Below are positions 25,904 through 34,153 of a DNA stretch of 36,385 nucleotides, in pieces. This DNA is from Sphingomonas sanguinis (GTDB lineage Bacteria; Pseudomonadota; Alphaproteobacteria; Sphingomonadales; Sphingomonadaceae). How positions within the stretch are numbered: the stretch's first letter is position 1; every line of letters begins with the position of its first letter. The DNA lies in the NCBI RefSeq assembly GCF_001476905.1, contig NZ_LDTE01000055.1, positions 1 through 36,385 on the forward strand. Reading direction: 5' to 3'. The notes under the pieces were generated by a model. The model did not search any database and had not been told where the DNA came from. It was given only the letters and a program-made list of their open reading frames with translations. A program made the position numbers and the translations under genes.

Positions 25904-26555
25904 GGTTCCACTCCACGCGCCACCGGGCGCCCGCGGGCCCTCCCCGTCGGCGCAGCAATTCCAGATCATAGGCGGGGGCGCCCGGCGCATCGGCGGCCAA
26001 GGCGCGGGACGGCGCGGCGGCGACCGACCAGCGGGTCGCCGCGGCACTGGGCACGACCTGCCCCCCGACGCGCAACAGGATCATCAGCACGCCCGAGGCT
26101 TCGGCCGCCAGCATTAACCGGCGTGAGGCGGTCAGGTCCATCCCGCGCATCGCGCCCCAGCCCTCGGCAATGACGCTGCCCAGCCCCGGACAGCGCGCGC
26201 CATCGGCGGCGGCGCGCAGCAGCGCCGAATCATCGGCGACGACCACCACGACCAGATCGTCGGGATCGAGCCCCATGGCGAGCAGCCCCGGCCCATGGAG
26301 TCGCCCGCCCTGTCGCTCGGCCGCTTCGGTGCGCAACCACAGGACCGGCCGGGCCTGTGCGGCCAGGACACAGCCGATCGCCAACCCCGCGCCGCTGGCC
26401 GCTTCCCCCAGTGAAAGCGCATGGATTTCATGCAGTTGCGCAGGGGGCAGGCGCGGCATACCCCCCGTCCGCTCCGCCGCCTCCCCCGATCGTCCACGCG
26501 CCGACCGCGCGGCGGCACCACGCAGGCGATCGATCAGGGCGAAGGGCTCCTCCAT
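25794..26555 (-). CDS. imuA: ImuA, RecA-like mutasome protein
   Basis: First gene of the SOS mutasome, a RecA/SulA-like protein needed for DnaE2-dependent mutagenesis in Caulobacter and related bacteria. The 253-residue product has LPPAQLHEIHALSLGEAASGAGLAIGCVLA near residue 45, PVLWLRTE, GLDPDDLVVVVVADDSALLRAAADG and a C-terminal RWRVEWNRD block, all typical of ImuA. It lacks a recognisable intact Walker A lysine. The ATG at 26555 (MEEPFALIDRL) has no ribosome site upstream, only the LexA box four bases away, so the mRNA may be leaderless. Operon order imuA-imuB-dnaE2 is the standard one. Confidence 0.9.
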   Translation of the reverse strand: MEEPFALIDRLRGAAARSARGRSGEAAERTGGMPRLPPAQLHEIHALSLGEAASGAGLAIGCVLAAQARPVLWLRTEAAERQGGRLHGPGLLAMGLDPDDLVVVVVADDSALLRAAADGARCPGLGSVIAEGWGAMRGMDLTASRRLMLAAEASGVLMILLRVGGQVVPSAAATRWSVAAAPSRALAADAPGAPAYDLELLRRRGGPAGARWRVEWNRDTQSFDPAPLSGARLPLVADRAVAGTPPAPVRGAG

Positions 26556-26559
26556 ATAT

Positions 26560-26574
26560 GTTCTTGTAATGTTC
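26560..26574 (-). promoter_or_regulatory. LexA (SOS) operator of the mutasome operon
   Basis: GTTCTTGTAATGTTC on the plus strand (GAAC-N7-GAAC on the minus strand) is an exact match to the alphaproteobacterial LexA consensus GTTC-N7-GTTC. It lies four bases upstream of the imuA start codon and overlaps a possible -10 (TTACAA, 17 bases from TTGGCG). This predicts tight repression and DNA-damage induction of imuA-imuB-dnaE2. Confidence 0.9.
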
Positions 26575-26615
26575 TCTTGGTGGAGTCGCCAATGTAAAAT
26601 TTCTGAAAAAAGGGC

Positions 26616-26644
26616 TTGCCGGTTCGGAAACCCCCATCTATTAG
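26616..26644 (+). promoter_or_regulatory. Promoter of tRNA-Gly
   Basis: TTGCCG (26616-26621), a 17-base spacer and TATTAG (26639-26644) make a good sigma-70-type promoter. It is followed by a GCGCGCC discriminator of the kind seen at stable-RNA genes. The predicted start near 26651 leaves a leader of about 35 bases before the tRNA. Confidence 0.65.
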
Positions 26645-26685
26645 CGCGCCTCACCCCAGCCGGTTCGCCGGTTCGGAACGCCAGA

Positions 26686-26760
26686 GCGGGCGTAGCTCAG
26701 GGGTAGAGCACAACCTTGCCAAGGTTGGGGTCGAGGGTTCGAATCCCTTCGCCCGCTCCA
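26686..26760 (+). tRNA. tRNA-Gly (anticodon GCC), CCA encoded
   Basis: A 75-base cloverleaf: acceptor arms GCGGGCG and CGCCCGC, D-arm with GCTCAGGGGTAGAGC, anticodon arm AACCTTGCCAAGGTT with GCC in the loop, T-arm GAGGGTTCGAATCCCTT, discriminator T and genomically encoded CCA. It reads GGC/GGU codons. It is divergent from the mutasome operon and followed by its own terminator. Confidence 0.98.
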
Positions 26761-26790
26761 GTTTCTCCAGGCATTGCCATGGGGGTAAGA

Positions 26791-26814
26791 ACGGTCCTTC
26801 GGGGCCGTTTTTTT
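26791..26814 (+). terminator. Intrinsic terminator of tRNA-Gly
   Basis: ACGGTCC-TTCG-GGGCCGT forms a seven-pair stem (one G.T) closed by a stable C-UUCG-G tetraloop and followed by six or more Ts. It lies 31 bases after the tRNA, a textbook factor-independent terminator. Confidence 0.92.
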
Positions 26815-26883
26815 GTGTCCGTCGCATTCCCCCGGTGGACGAAGAAGCAGCCGGGCCGCCCTTTTCACCCAGCATGAATCGCG

Positions 26884-27279
26884 TCAGTCGAAGGGTGCCA
26901 TCACGTCGGCAGGGTGCTTGTGCGCGTGCTCGACATATTCGACCAGCATGCCATCGGGATGCCGGACCAGCATGTTGCGCCCGGTCGGCACCGATTTCGG
27001 TGGCTCGACGATGATGCTGCCGGTCGTTGGGAGGTGCGCGGCGAAGCCATCCAGATCCTCGACCATGAAGGTCGCCCCGGTGGCGCGGAACGGCGCCAGG
27101 CTTTCGTCGGTGCCCGCGATGAACAGGATCGAGGCGACCTGTGCGAGCTTCAGGTCATAGTCGGGATAGTCGAACGTCAGGCGGCGCTTCTGCCCGATCA
27201 ATTCCTCGTAGAAGGCGACGGCCGCGTCGATGGCGTCGAGCGGCAGGTAGCGGCGGACCAGGATGTTCAGGATACGCAT
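26884..27279 (-). CDS. VOC family (glyoxalase-like) protein
   Basis: A 131-residue single-chain protein with two beta-alpha-beta-beta-beta modules of the vicinal-oxygen-chelate fold. The first contains LPLDAIDAAVAFYEELIG; the second has ATFMVEDLDGFAAHLP and ends RNMLVRHPDGMLVEYVEH, the Glu before YVEH being the usual metal ligand. A first-module His ligand is not evident, so metal binding and catalysis are uncertain. The function is unknown; relatives include glyoxalases, dioxygenases and resistance proteins. It is a lone minus-strand gene. Confidence 0.85.
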   Translation of the reverse strand: MRILNILVRRYLPLDAIDAAVAFYEELIGQKRRLTFDYPDYDLKLAQVASILFIAGTDESLAPFRATGATFMVEDLDGFAAHLPTTGSIIVEPPKSVPTGRNMLVRHPDGMLVEYVEHAHKHPADVMAPFD

Positions 27280-27636
27280 GGTGGCGATTCTCCGAAGATG
27301 GGATGCGTCACATAGGTGGCCAGGCGGCGTTGAGCGCGTCGAGGTTCACCGTGGCACGCTTCACCGCGACGAGGCCCGCCAGCGGTCCGTGCGGGGAAAC
27401 CGGCATTCTTAAATCAGCCATGCCCTCTTCGTCGCATCCGCAGATGACGTTTCGATGGAAGATGGCGATGCCGCGAGTGGCGCTCCCGACGGATTCGTCG
27501 GGAACGGAGCATGGGTCTGTCCTCACCCTTCGGCTCGGTTTCCTATGGTGCTGCGCTACGTTGAACGGGCGAGCCCCGCCATCTGTCGAAATCCGGGATT
27601 GCGGGCCTGCGAAACCTGGCGGAAAGGATTTGACCC
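27280..27636. other. Intergenic region with coding-like minus-strand remnant
   Basis: This 357-base gap separates the VOC gene from the GNAT gene. It contains an eight-pair hairpin (TCCCGACG at 27484-27491 with CGTCGGGA at 27496-27503) lacking a T-tract. It also holds a minus-strand frame ending at 27308 whose last 25-37 codons (MADLRMPVSPHGPLAGLVAV..., from 27421) have coding-like G/C third positions. I recognise no family, and the frame is too short to call a gene. Confidence 0.3.
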
Positions 27637-28119
27637 ATGCTCATCCGCCCCGCTCTTCCCCACGACGCCGCCGCCATCGCCGCGATCATCCTGCCGGTGA
27701 TCCGCGCTGGCGAGACCTATGCACTGGACCGCGCCATGTCGGAGGAGGCGGCGACCGCGTACTGGCTGGCCGACGACAAGACGGTGTTTGTGGCGGAGGA
27801 GGACGGCGCCATCCTCGGCACCTATTACTTACGCGCCAATCAGGCGGGGGGCGGGGATCACGTCGCCAATGCGGGCTATATGACCAGTCCCGCCGCGCGT
27901 GGGCGCGGTGTCGCGCGGGCGATGGCGTTGCATTCCTTCGATCAGGCCCGGGCGCAGGGCTTTGCCGCGATGCAGTTCAACTTCGTGGTCGCCAGCAACG
28001 AGGCCGCCGTGCATCTGTGGACGGCGCTGGGCTTCGCGACGGTCGGGCGGGTGCCGGGGGCGTTCCGGCACCCGCGCCTGGGGGCGGTCGATGCGCTGGT
28101 GATGCACCGACCGCTCTGA
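27637..28119 (+). CDS. GNAT family N-acetyltransferase
   Basis: A 160-residue acetyl-CoA-dependent acyltransferase. It shows the GNAT core: N-terminal RPALPHDAAAIAAII, central VAEEDGAILGTYYLRAN strands, and the acetyl-CoA pyrophosphate loop MTSPAARGRGVARAMALHSFDQARAQGF (R-G-x-G-V/A pattern). NFVVASNEAAVHLWTALGFATVGRVPGAF is the usual motif B. The substrate is not predictable, though the layout resembles phosphinothricin/L-amino-acid acetyltransferase relatives. AAGGA lies upstream of the ATG. It converges on the SDR gene four bases away. Confidence 0.88.
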   Translation: MLIRPALPHDAAAIAAIILPVIRAGETYALDRAMSEEAATAYWLADDKTVFVAEEDGAILGTYYLRANQAGGGDHVANAGYMTSPAARGRGVARAMALHSFDQARAQGFAAMQFNFVVASNEAAVHLWTALGFATVGRVPGAFRHPRLGAVDALVMHRPL

Positions 28120-28123
28120 GCGC

Positions 28124-28873
28124 TTATCCCGCGCGCGCGACCTGGAAGCCCGCAAAGGACTGGCTGACCGGCATCAGTTCCAGCCGGTTGATGTTCAGGT
28201 GCGGCGGCAGTTGCGCCACCCAGAGCAGGGTCGCGGCGATGTCCTCGGCGGTCATCGGGTCGGAGCCCGCATAGAGCGCGTCCGACGCCGCCTGGTCGCC
28301 GCCGGTGCGGATGGTGGTGAATTCGGTCTCGACCATGCCCGGCTCGATCGAGGTGACGCGCACGCCCTTGCCATGCAGGTCGGCGCGCAGGTTCAGCGAG
28401 AATTGCTTCACGAACGCCTTGGTCCCGCCATAGACGTTGCCGCCGGTATAGGGATAGTTGGCCGCGACCGAGGACAGGTTGATGATCCCGCCGCGCCGCT
28501 CGATCAGCCGAGGCAAAAGCCGATGGGTGATGGTGATGAGGCCGTCGATGTTGGTCGCGATCATCGTCCGCCACTGGGCCAGGTCGCTGTCCTGTGCGGG
28601 CTTGGTGCCCAGCGCCAGCCCGGCATTGTTGATCAGCCAGTCGATCCCGGCGAACGCTTCGGGCAAACCGGCCAGCGCGGCATCCAGCGCGTCCTCGTCG
28701 GTGATGTCGAAGGCGAGCGGATGGAACGCCTCGCCCAGCTCGTCGGCCAGCGCCTGAAGCCGGTCGGCGCGGCGGCCGGTCCCGATGACCCGCCATCCGG
28801 CGGCAACAAAGGCGCGGGCGGTCCCTGCACCGATCCCGGCGGTCGCACCGGTGACGAGAACTGTCTTGGTCAT
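28124..28873 (-). CDS. ydfG: YdfG-like short-chain dehydrogenase/reductase
   Basis: A classical SDR of 249 residues, NADP-type by the GTGRRADRL turn. It has the TGATAGIG cofactor loop (9-15), NNAG (82-85), catalytic Ser134/135 and Tyr148-GGT-Lys152. It resembles E. coli YdfG closely in segments such as NNAGLALGxxPA, YPYTGGNVYGGTKAFVKQFSLNLRADLHGKGVRVTSIEPG and LPPHLNINRLELMPVSQSFAG. YdfG reduces 3-hydroxypropionate/malonic semialdehyde and L-serine-type 3-hydroxy acids, so a similar role is likely, but substrate choice is inferred. It is divergent from the FrnE-like gene. Confidence 0.85.
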   Translation of the reverse strand: MTKTVLVTGATAGIGAGTARAFVAAGWRVIGTGRRADRLQALADELGEAFHPLAFDITDEDALDAALAGLPEAFAGIDWLINNAGLALGTKPAQDSDLAQWRTMIATNIDGLITITHRLLPRLIERRGGIINLSSVAANYPYTGGNVYGGTKAFVKQFSLNLRADLHGKGVRVTSIEPGMVETEFTTIRTGGDQAASDALYAGSDPMTAEDIAATLLWVAQLPPHLNINRLELMPVSQSFAGFQVARAG

Positions 28874-28917
28874 GCTGTCATCTCCTTCGGGCAGACGGGG
28901 GCGCTGTAGCGCGGCCT

Positions 28918-28944
28918 GCCCATCGCATCAAAAGGGCGATGGGC
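28918..28944. other. Perfect hairpin in the ydfG/frnE-like divergent region
   Basis: GCCCATCGC and GCGATGGGC form a nine-pair stem with a nine-base loop, about 45 bases before the ydfG-like start. No T-tract follows on either strand. It could be an operator or leader structure. Confidence 0.4.
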
Positions 28945-29023
28945 GCGGATGCGTTCCCCCCTTTGTGAAGCGGATCAGCATCCCCACATGAGGGTTCGCT
29001 TTCCCCTCGACCCAGGATTCCCC

Positions 29024-29671
29024 ATGCCCCGCCGCTTGCGTATCGACTTCGTGTCCGACATTTCCTGCCCCTGGTGCATCATCGGCCTGCGCGGGCTGGA
29101 GATCGCGCTGGAGCGGATGGGCGATGCGGTGGAGGCCGATATCCATTTCCAGCCCTTCGAGCTGAACCCCGCCATGGCGCCCGAAGGCGAGAATATCGTC
29201 GAGCATATCGGCCGCAAATATGGCGCGACGCCCGAACAGTCCGCCGCCAACCGCGCCAATATCCGCGAGCGGGCGGCCTCGGTCGGGTTCACCATGGCGA
29301 TGGCCGACGATGCGCGCATCTATAACAGTTTCGATGCGCACCGCCTGCTCCACTGGGCGGAGGGCGAGGGCAAGCAGGCCGCGCTGAAGCACGCGCTGTT
29401 CGAGAGCTATTTCACGCATGGGCAGGATATCTCCAGTCATGACGTGCTGATCGCCGCCGCCGCCCGCACCGGGTTGCCCGAGGATGAAGCGCGCGAAGTC
29501 CTCTCGTCCGACCGCTACGCCGATGAGGTGCGCGAGGCGGAGCGGCTGTGGCAGGGCAAGGGCATCCAGTCGGTGCCCGCCATCGTCATCGACAACCGTT
29601 ACCTGATTTCGGGCGGACAGCCGCCCGAAGCGTTCGAGCAGGCGCTGCGCCAGATCGTCGCCGAAGCCTGA
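29024..29671 (+). CDS. DsbA/FrnE-family thiol oxidoreductase
   Basis: A 215-residue cytoplasmic DsbA-like protein (2-hydroxychromene-2-carboxylate isomerase/DsbA superfamily, FrnE subgroup). The active-site Cys15-Pro-Trp-Cys18 lies in DFVSDISCPWCIIGLRGLE. A helical insertion spans about 50-165, and the cis-Pro loop is GIQSVPAIVIDNRYLISGGQPPE, with the GxxPP/GxQPPE ending typical of FrnE proteins. There is no signal peptide. The start at 29024 has AGGA upstream; an ATG at 28988 would add 12 residues. It precedes msrB by 27 bases, so it may be co-transcribed with it in thiol and methionine oxidative-damage defence. Confidence 0.88.
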   Translation: MPRRLRIDFVSDISCPWCIIGLRGLEIALERMGDAVEADIHFQPFELNPAMAPEGENIVEHIGRKYGATPEQSAANRANIRERAASVGFTMAMADDARIYNSFDAHRLLHWAEGEGKQAALKHALFESYFTHGQDISSHDVLIAAAARTGLPEDEAREVLSSDRYADEVREAERLWQGKGIQSVPAIVIDNRYLISGGQPPEAFEQALRQIVAEA

Positions 29672-29698
29672 CAACATCCCGAAAAAGGAGACCCCCCC

Positions 29699-30163
29699 AT
29701 GGCCGACACCCGTTATGCCAAGACCGAGGAAGCCTTGTCGCGGCTGACCCCCGAGCAATTCTACGTCACCCAGCAAAGCGGGACCGAGCGTCCCGGCACC
29801 GGCGAATATCTGCATACGCGCGAGCCGGGCCTGTATGTCGACATCGTGTCGGGCGAACCGCTGTTCGCCTCCGCCGACAAGTTCGATTCGCATTGCGGCT
29901 GGCCCAGCTTCACCCGGCCGATCGAGCCCGCCCATGTCAACGAACTGACCGATACCACCCATGGCATGGTGCGCACCGAGGTGCGTTCGGCGCATGGCGA
30001 CAGCCATCTGGGCCATGTCTTCCCCGACGGTCCGCGCGATCGCGGCGGCCTGCGCTACTGCATCAACTCCGCCTCGCTGCGCTTCGTGCCGCTCGAGGAG
30101 ATGGAGGAGCAGGGCTACGGGGACTATGTCGATCAGGTCCGCCGCGCGTCGGACGAGGGGTAA
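29699..30163 (+). CDS. msrB: Peptide-methionine (R)-S-oxide reductase MsrB, zinc-free type
   Basis: Reduces methionine-R-sulfoxide in proteins. The 154-residue protein carries the catalytic Cys121 ([11 protein letters not shown]) and a likely resolving Cys66 ([10 protein letters not shown]), with His and Asp residues in [10 protein letters not shown]. The four zinc cysteines of other MsrBs are absent: the first pair position reads YVDIVSG and the second HGDSHLG, so it should be the zinc-free type. There is no export signal. A GGAG ribosome site lies upstream, and the gene follows the FrnE-like gene; a 16-pair hairpin follows it. Confidence 0.95.
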   Translation: MADTRYAKTEEALSRLTPEQFYVTQQSGTERPGTGEYLHTREPGLYVDIVSGEPLFASADKFDSHCGWPSFTRPIEPAHVNELTDTTHGMVRTEVRSAHGDSHLGHVFPDGPRDRGGLRYCINSASLRFVPLEEMEEQGYGDYVDQVRRASDEG

Positions 30164-30167
30164 ATCA

Positions 30168-30205
30168 CTCACACCCGACAGGGCATGATCCCTGTCGGGT
30201 GTGAG
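30168..30205. terminator. Bidirectional terminator between msrB and renalase-like gene
   Basis: CTCACACCCGACAGGG and CCCTGTCGGGTGTGAG make a perfect 16-pair stem with a six-base loop. It lies between convergent genes, five bases after the msrB stop. T-tracts are weak on both sides, but stem strength and position fit termination in both directions. Confidence 0.75.
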
Positions 30206-30215
30206 CTTCTATCGG

Positions 30216-31145
30216 TCAGAGCAGCGCCTCGGCCGCCTGCCGTCCGGACAGCCAGGCGCTTTCCACGCGAGGGGCCAGCAGCCAGTCGCCGCAGGCGGCC
30301 AGCCTGATATCGGGCCGCACATAGGCACCCACCGCCGCCTTGCCCGACCGGGCATAGCGCCAGCGATGTGCCGCCGCATAAGCCGGAGAGGGGAGGGTGC
30401 CGACCCGCTCCTCCAGCGCGCGCAACAGCGAGGCGGTGACCGAAGTCGTGTCGCTTTCCAGATGCCGCCGCGACCAGTCCGGCGTGGCATGGATGGTCCA
30501 GGCTTCTCCACTGTCGCGCCCCGGCTTGGCGGTGTTGCGTGCGGCCCAGTCGATCGGCTCGCCGGTCGCCACGATATCGGGAGCGGAAAGCCGCGTTTCA
30601 AAGCCCAGCATGACGGTCCAGCAGGGTGCCGAAGGATGGGCTTCGGCCAGCCGGGCCAGGGCCGGGTCATGCGACTGGGCCAAAGCCGGAACCTGCTCGG
30701 CGGGCAGGGCCAGGATCACCGCGTCATAGGGGCCCTCGCGCCCCGCATCATGGACGAGCCACCAGCGCTGCCCGTCGCGAACCAGTTCGCGGATATGCGT
30801 CGACCAGCGGGGCGCGAGCGGTTCGGCCATATGCGACAGAACTTTGCTCATGCCGGGTATGCCGACCCAGGCGTCGTCGCCCGCCGCGGGCCAGCGCGCG
30901 GCCACGCCGCCCCGCTCCCACTGCGCGACTTGCGCGACGAAGCCGGGATCGCGCGCCGTCATATATTGCGCACCATAGTCGAAGGCGAAGGACAGACCCT
31001 CGGCCGTCACCGTCTTGCTCGCCATGCGTCCGCCGGGGCGGCGACCCTTGTCGAACGACGCTACCCGCCATCCCGCTTCCACCAGCCGCGCGGCGCAGGC
31101 CAGTCCGGCCATGCCCGTCCCGATGACCGCTGCCGATCGGATCAT
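30216..31145 (-). CDS. Renalase-like FAD-dependent oxidoreductase
   Basis: A 309-residue flavoprotein of the bacterial renalase type, which oxidises aberrant (2- or 6-) dihydro-NAD(P) isomers back to NAD(P). The N-terminal dinucleotide motif is VIGTGMAGLACA. FDKGRRPGGRMASK, DYGAQYMTARDP, WVGIPGMSKVLSHM, AWTIHATPDWSRRHL and the terminal CGDWLLAPRVESAWLSGRQAAEALL all follow the order seen in Pseudomonas renalase. There is no signal peptide. The ATG at 31145 has GGAGGAGC upstream. It is divergent from katG across about 340 bases that contain a near-perfect palindrome. Confidence 0.85.
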   Translation of the reverse strand: MIRSAAVIGTGMAGLACAARLVEAGWRVASFDKGRRPGGRMASKTVTAEGLSFAFDYGAQYMTARDPGFVAQVAQWERGGVAARWPAAGDDAWVGIPGMSKVLSHMAEPLAPRWSTHIRELVRDGQRWWLVHDAGREGPYDAVILALPAEQVPALAQSHDPALARLAEAHPSAPCWTVMLGFETRLSAPDIVATGEPIDWAARNTAKPGRDSGEAWTIHATPDWSRRHLESDTTSVTASLLRALEERVGTLPSPAYAAAHRWRYARSGKAAVGAYVRPDIRLAACGDWLLAPRVESAWLSGRQAAEALL

Positions 31146-31227
31146 GTCGCTGCTCCTCCATCCCCATGCGGCAAGGCCCGTGCGGTGGGGGATTGGCGGC
31201 AACGGGTATCCAGGAAAGCACTTCAAC

Positions 31228-31243
31228 GTCCCAATATCGGGAC
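31228..31243. promoter_or_regulatory. Possible operator palindrome between renalase-like gene and katG
   Basis: GTCCCAATATCGGGAC is a 16-base inverted repeat with a single mismatched pair. It sits in the divergent intergenic region 31146-31483, close to an AT-rich patch (CTAATTTTTTCC), and has the size and symmetry of a regulator-binding site. No known consensus was recognised. A second, looser repeat (TCATG-N10-CATGA, 31368-31387) lies nearer katG. The rest of this region shows no gene, and a TTGACT at 31417 has no convincing -10. Confidence 0.4.
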
Positions 31244-31483
31244 TGATCCAGACTAATTTTTTCCGTAGATCGCGGTATTTCCAAGGATCGACGCGGGCGG
31301 CGCAACGTTGTCGGGGCGGATGAGCGGCGGATGGTGCCCGCTCCAGGAAAGATCCGGCCGCCGATGTTCATGACATCAGGGACATGATCCTCACCAAATG
31401 GGGTGGGATGACGGGCTTGACTGTCCGTCATGATGTCTTGCCGCGTGCCGTTTCGATCCGATCAACGCCGAAGAGGTTGAGCC

Positions 31484-33745
31484 ATGGAAGACTATAAGAC
31501 GGTACTCGCGGGCAAATGCCCCTTTGGCGGCGATCGGATCGGCGGCGCCTTCACCACGCCGCCGACACTGGCCGAATGGTATCCCAACCGCCTGCGCGTC
31601 GAGCAACTGCACCGCCATGGGCCGCGCGCCAATCCGCTGGGCGAGGATTTCGACTATCGCGCCGCATTCGCCAAGATCGACCTCGATGCGCTGAAGGCCG
31701 AGATCAAGCGCTTCCTGACCAGCTCGGTCGCGTGGTGGCCGTCCGACTATGGCAATTACGGGCCGCAGATGATCCGCATGTCGTGGCACTCGGCGGGCAG
31801 CTATCGCATCGCCGACGGGCGCGGCGGCGCGGGTGAGGCGATGCAGCGTTTCGCGCCGATCAACAGCTGGTGGGACAATGGCAATGTCGACAAGTCGCGT
31901 CGCCTGCTCTGGCCGATCAAGCAGAAATACGGCGCGGCGCTCTCTTGGGCCGATCTGATCGTCCTGACCGGCAATTGTTCGCTCGAGATCATGGGGCTGC
32001 CGACCTATGGTTTCGGCGGCGGGCGCGAGGATGCGTGGGAAGCCGATGACGCCACCTATTGGGGGCCCGAAGCCTTCGACATGACCAAGGTCGATTCGTT
32101 CGACGAGATGGTCAATCGCGACAAGCGCTGGCGCGGCCAGAATGGCGACGCGGATTATGATCTGGAGCAGCCGCTGGCCGCCTCGCACCAGTCGCTCATC
32201 TATGTGAACCCCGAAGGCCCCTATGCCAGCGGCGATCCGATGGCCTCGGCGCGTGACATCCGCATCACCTTCACCCGCATGGCGATGAACGACGAGGAGA
32301 CGGTGGCGCTGATCGCGGGCGGCCATGCCTTCGGCAAGAGCCATGGCATGGTGAAGGCCGACCGCATCGGCGCGCCGCCCGAGATCGCCGCGATCGAGGA
32401 GATGGGGCTGGGCTGGCACAACCCGGAAGGCACCGGCAATGCCGAGTTCACCATGACCAACGGCATCGAGGGCAGCTGGACCCAGAACCCGACCCAATGG
32501 GACAATAGCTATCTCGAAAACCTGCTCGGCCTGGAGTGGGAACAGACCCGCAGTCCTGCGGGCGCGCTGCAATGGACGCCGGTCAGCGGTGACGCGCCCC
32601 GCACGCCGGATGCGCATATCGAAGGCCAGACCCATGCGCTGATGATGATGACCAGCGACATCGCGCTGAAGGTCGATCCCATCTATCGCCCCATCTGCGA
32701 GCGGTTCCTGACCGACTTCGACTATTTCACCGAGCAATTTTCCAAGGCTTGGTACAAGCTGACCCACCGCGACATGGGGCCGCGCGAGCGTTATGTCGGG
32801 CCCGAGGTCACGATCGAGCCCGACCTGCTCTGGCAGGACCCGATCCCCGAGCGGGATTACGAGCTGGTCGATACGGCCGACATCGCGACCCTGAAGCAGC
32901 GGATTCTCGACAGCGGCCTGTCGGTGCCGGATCTGGTGTTCACCGCCTTTTCTGCGGCGGTCACGTACCGCGATAGCGACAAGCGCGGCGGCGCGAACGG
33001 TGCGCGCCTGGCGCTTGCCCCGCAAAAGGACTGGGCGGTCAATCGTCGCACCGTGCCTGTCATCGCCAAGCTCCGCGATATCATGGGCGCGTTCAACGAC
33101 AGTGCGAGCGGCGGCAAGCGTGTGTCGCTGGCCGACCTGATCGTGCTGGGCGGCACGGCGGCGGTCGAAAAGGCGGCGGCGGATGCGGGCGTGGCGGAGG
33201 CGGTGGCGTTCACCGCCGGGCGTCGCGATACTACCGACGCACTGACCGATGCCGACAGCTTCGAATGGCTGAAGCCGGTGGTCGACGGTTTCCGCAACTA
33301 TGTCGACGATCAGTTCGACACCATCACCCAGGGCCGCGTCGCGCCGGAGGAGCTGTTCCTCGACAAGGCGGCGCTGCTGAAGCTGAGCGCGCCCGAATGG
33401 GTGGTGCTGACCGGCGGCCTCCGCGCGCTGGGCGCGAACTGGGACGAGAGCGAGGCGGGTGTGTTCACCGACCGGGTGGGTGTGCTGAGCAACGATTTCT
33501 TCCGCGTGCTGACCAGCATGGACTATTTCTGGACCAAGCAGGACGAGGCGGGCTTGCGCTTCACCCTGGATGACCGGGACTCGGGCGAGAAGCGTTATAC
33601 CGCGACGCGCAACGACCTGATCTTCGGCGCCAATTCGCAGCTGCGCAACATCGCGGAGTTCTACGCCGCCGAGGACGGCCATCCCCGGATGGTCCGCGAC
33701 TTCGTGCGCGTGTGGAACAAGGTGATGACCGCCGACCTGTTCTGA
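31484..33745 (+). CDS. katG: Catalase-peroxidase KatG
   Basis: Haem enzyme that removes hydrogen peroxide and acts as a peroxidase. The 753-residue protein has the distal Arg98, Trp101 and His102 ([19 protein letters not shown]). The Met-Tyr-Trp adduct residues are Trp101, Tyr240 ([10 protein letters not shown]) and Met266 ([14 protein letters not shown]), and the proximal haem ligand is His281 ([11 protein letters not shown]). The second, haem-less domain is present from about residue 430 ([20 protein letters not shown]...). Length and motifs fit a full, active KatG. AAGAGG lies just upstream of the ATG. oxyR is not adjacent; the DCC protein gene follows by 51 bases. Confidence 0.97.
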   Translation: MEDYKTVLAGKCPFGGDRIGGAFTTPPTLAEWYPNRLRVEQLHRHGPRANPLGEDFDYRAAFAKIDLDALKAEIKRFLTSSVAWWPSDYGNYGPQMIRMSWHSAGSYRIADGRGGAGEAMQRFAPINSWWDNGNVDKSRRLLWPIKQKYGAALSWADLIVLTGNCSLEIMGLPTYGFGGGREDAWEADDATYWGPEAFDMTKVDSFDEMVNRDKRWRGQNGDADYDLEQPLAASHQSLIYVNPEGPYASGDPMASARDIRITFTRMAMNDEETVALIAGGHAFGKSHGMVKADRIGAPPEIAAIEEMGLGWHNPEGTGNAEFTMTNGIEGSWTQNPTQWDNSYLENLLGLEWEQTRSPAGALQWTPVSGDAPRTPDAHIEGQTHALMMMTSDIALKVDPIYRPICERFLTDFDYFTEQFSKAWYKLTHRDMGPRERYVGPEVTIEPDLLWQDPIPERDYELVDTADIATLKQRILDSGLSVPDLVFTAFSAAVTYRDSDKRGGANGARLALAPQKDWAVNRRTVPVIAKLRDIMGAFNDSASGGKRVSLADLIVLGGTAAVEKAAADAGVAEAVAFTAGRRDTTDALTDADSFEWLKPVVDGFRNYVDDQFDTITQGRVAPEELFLDKAALLKLSAPEWVVLTGGLRALGANWDESEAGVFTDRVGVLSNDFFRVLTSMDYFWTKQDEAGLRFTLDDRDSGEKRYTATRNDLIFGANSQLRNIAEFYAAEDGHPRMVRDFVRVWNKVMTADLF

Positions 33746-33752
33746 TGGTGGT

Positions 33753-33778
33753 GGCGGCCCGGTAATGATCGGGCCGCC
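33753..33778 (+). terminator. Hairpin between katG and DCC gene
   Basis: GGCGGCCCG and CGGGCCGCC form a nine-pair stem with an eight-base loop, just after the katG stop. No T-tract follows, so it may attenuate rather than stop transcription into the next gene. Confidence 0.45.
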
Positions 33779-33796
33779 CTTGCCGGAAAGGGGGAG

Positions 33797-34153
33797 ATGA
33801 CGACCGTCACCGTCTGGTATGATGCCGCCTGTCCGCTGTGCCGCCGCGAGATCGCGCTGATGCGGCGGCTGGACCGGCGCGGGCGGATCGCATTCGTGGC
33901 CATCGGCGGCGATGGGCCGGACCAGTGCCCGATCGAGCGCGACACACTGCTTGCGCGTTTTCATGCGCGCGAGGAGGGGCGGATGCTGTCGGGCGCGGCG
34001 GCCTTTGCCGCGATGTGGCGGGCGATCCCGTTGTTGCGACCGCTGGGACTGGCGGCACGCTCGCCATGGGTGCTGGCGCTGCTCGAGCGGGGCTATCGTC
34101 GTTTCCTGAAAGTCCGGCCCCGGTTGCAGCGCTGGGCGGGCGGCCGGTCTTAA
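33797..34153 (+). CDS. DCC family thiol-disulfide oxidoreductase (DUF393)
   Basis: A 118-residue protein with the DUF393 hallmark: VWYDAACPLCRREIALMRRLDRRG, i.e. a D-x-x-C-x-x-C motif (Cys12, Cys15) in a thioredoxin-like fold. LSGAAAFAAMWRAIP and the C-terminal WVLALLERGYRRFLKVRPRLQRW follow the family pattern. The function of the family is poorly known, but the redox Cys pair and a position 51 bases after katG suggest a role in redox stress. Its stop overlaps the stop of the convergent Crp/Fnr gene. Confidence 0.85.
   Translation: MTTVTVWYDAACPLCRREIALMRRLDRRGRIAFVAIGGDGPDQCPIERDTLLARFHAREEGRMLSGAAAFAAMWRAIPLLRPLGLAARSPWVLALLERGYRRFLKVRPRLQRWAGGRS

Noticed and set aside
26641..26868. Minus-strand frame across tRNA-Gly reading ...RRDSNPRPQPWQGCALPLSY...
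   Set aside because: This is the antisense translation of the tRNA gene, a well-known false protein; the tRNA with promoter and terminator explains the sequence.
31391..33964. Minus-strand open frame of over 850 codons opposite katG
   Set aside because: Antisense shadow of katG with the same shadow composition.
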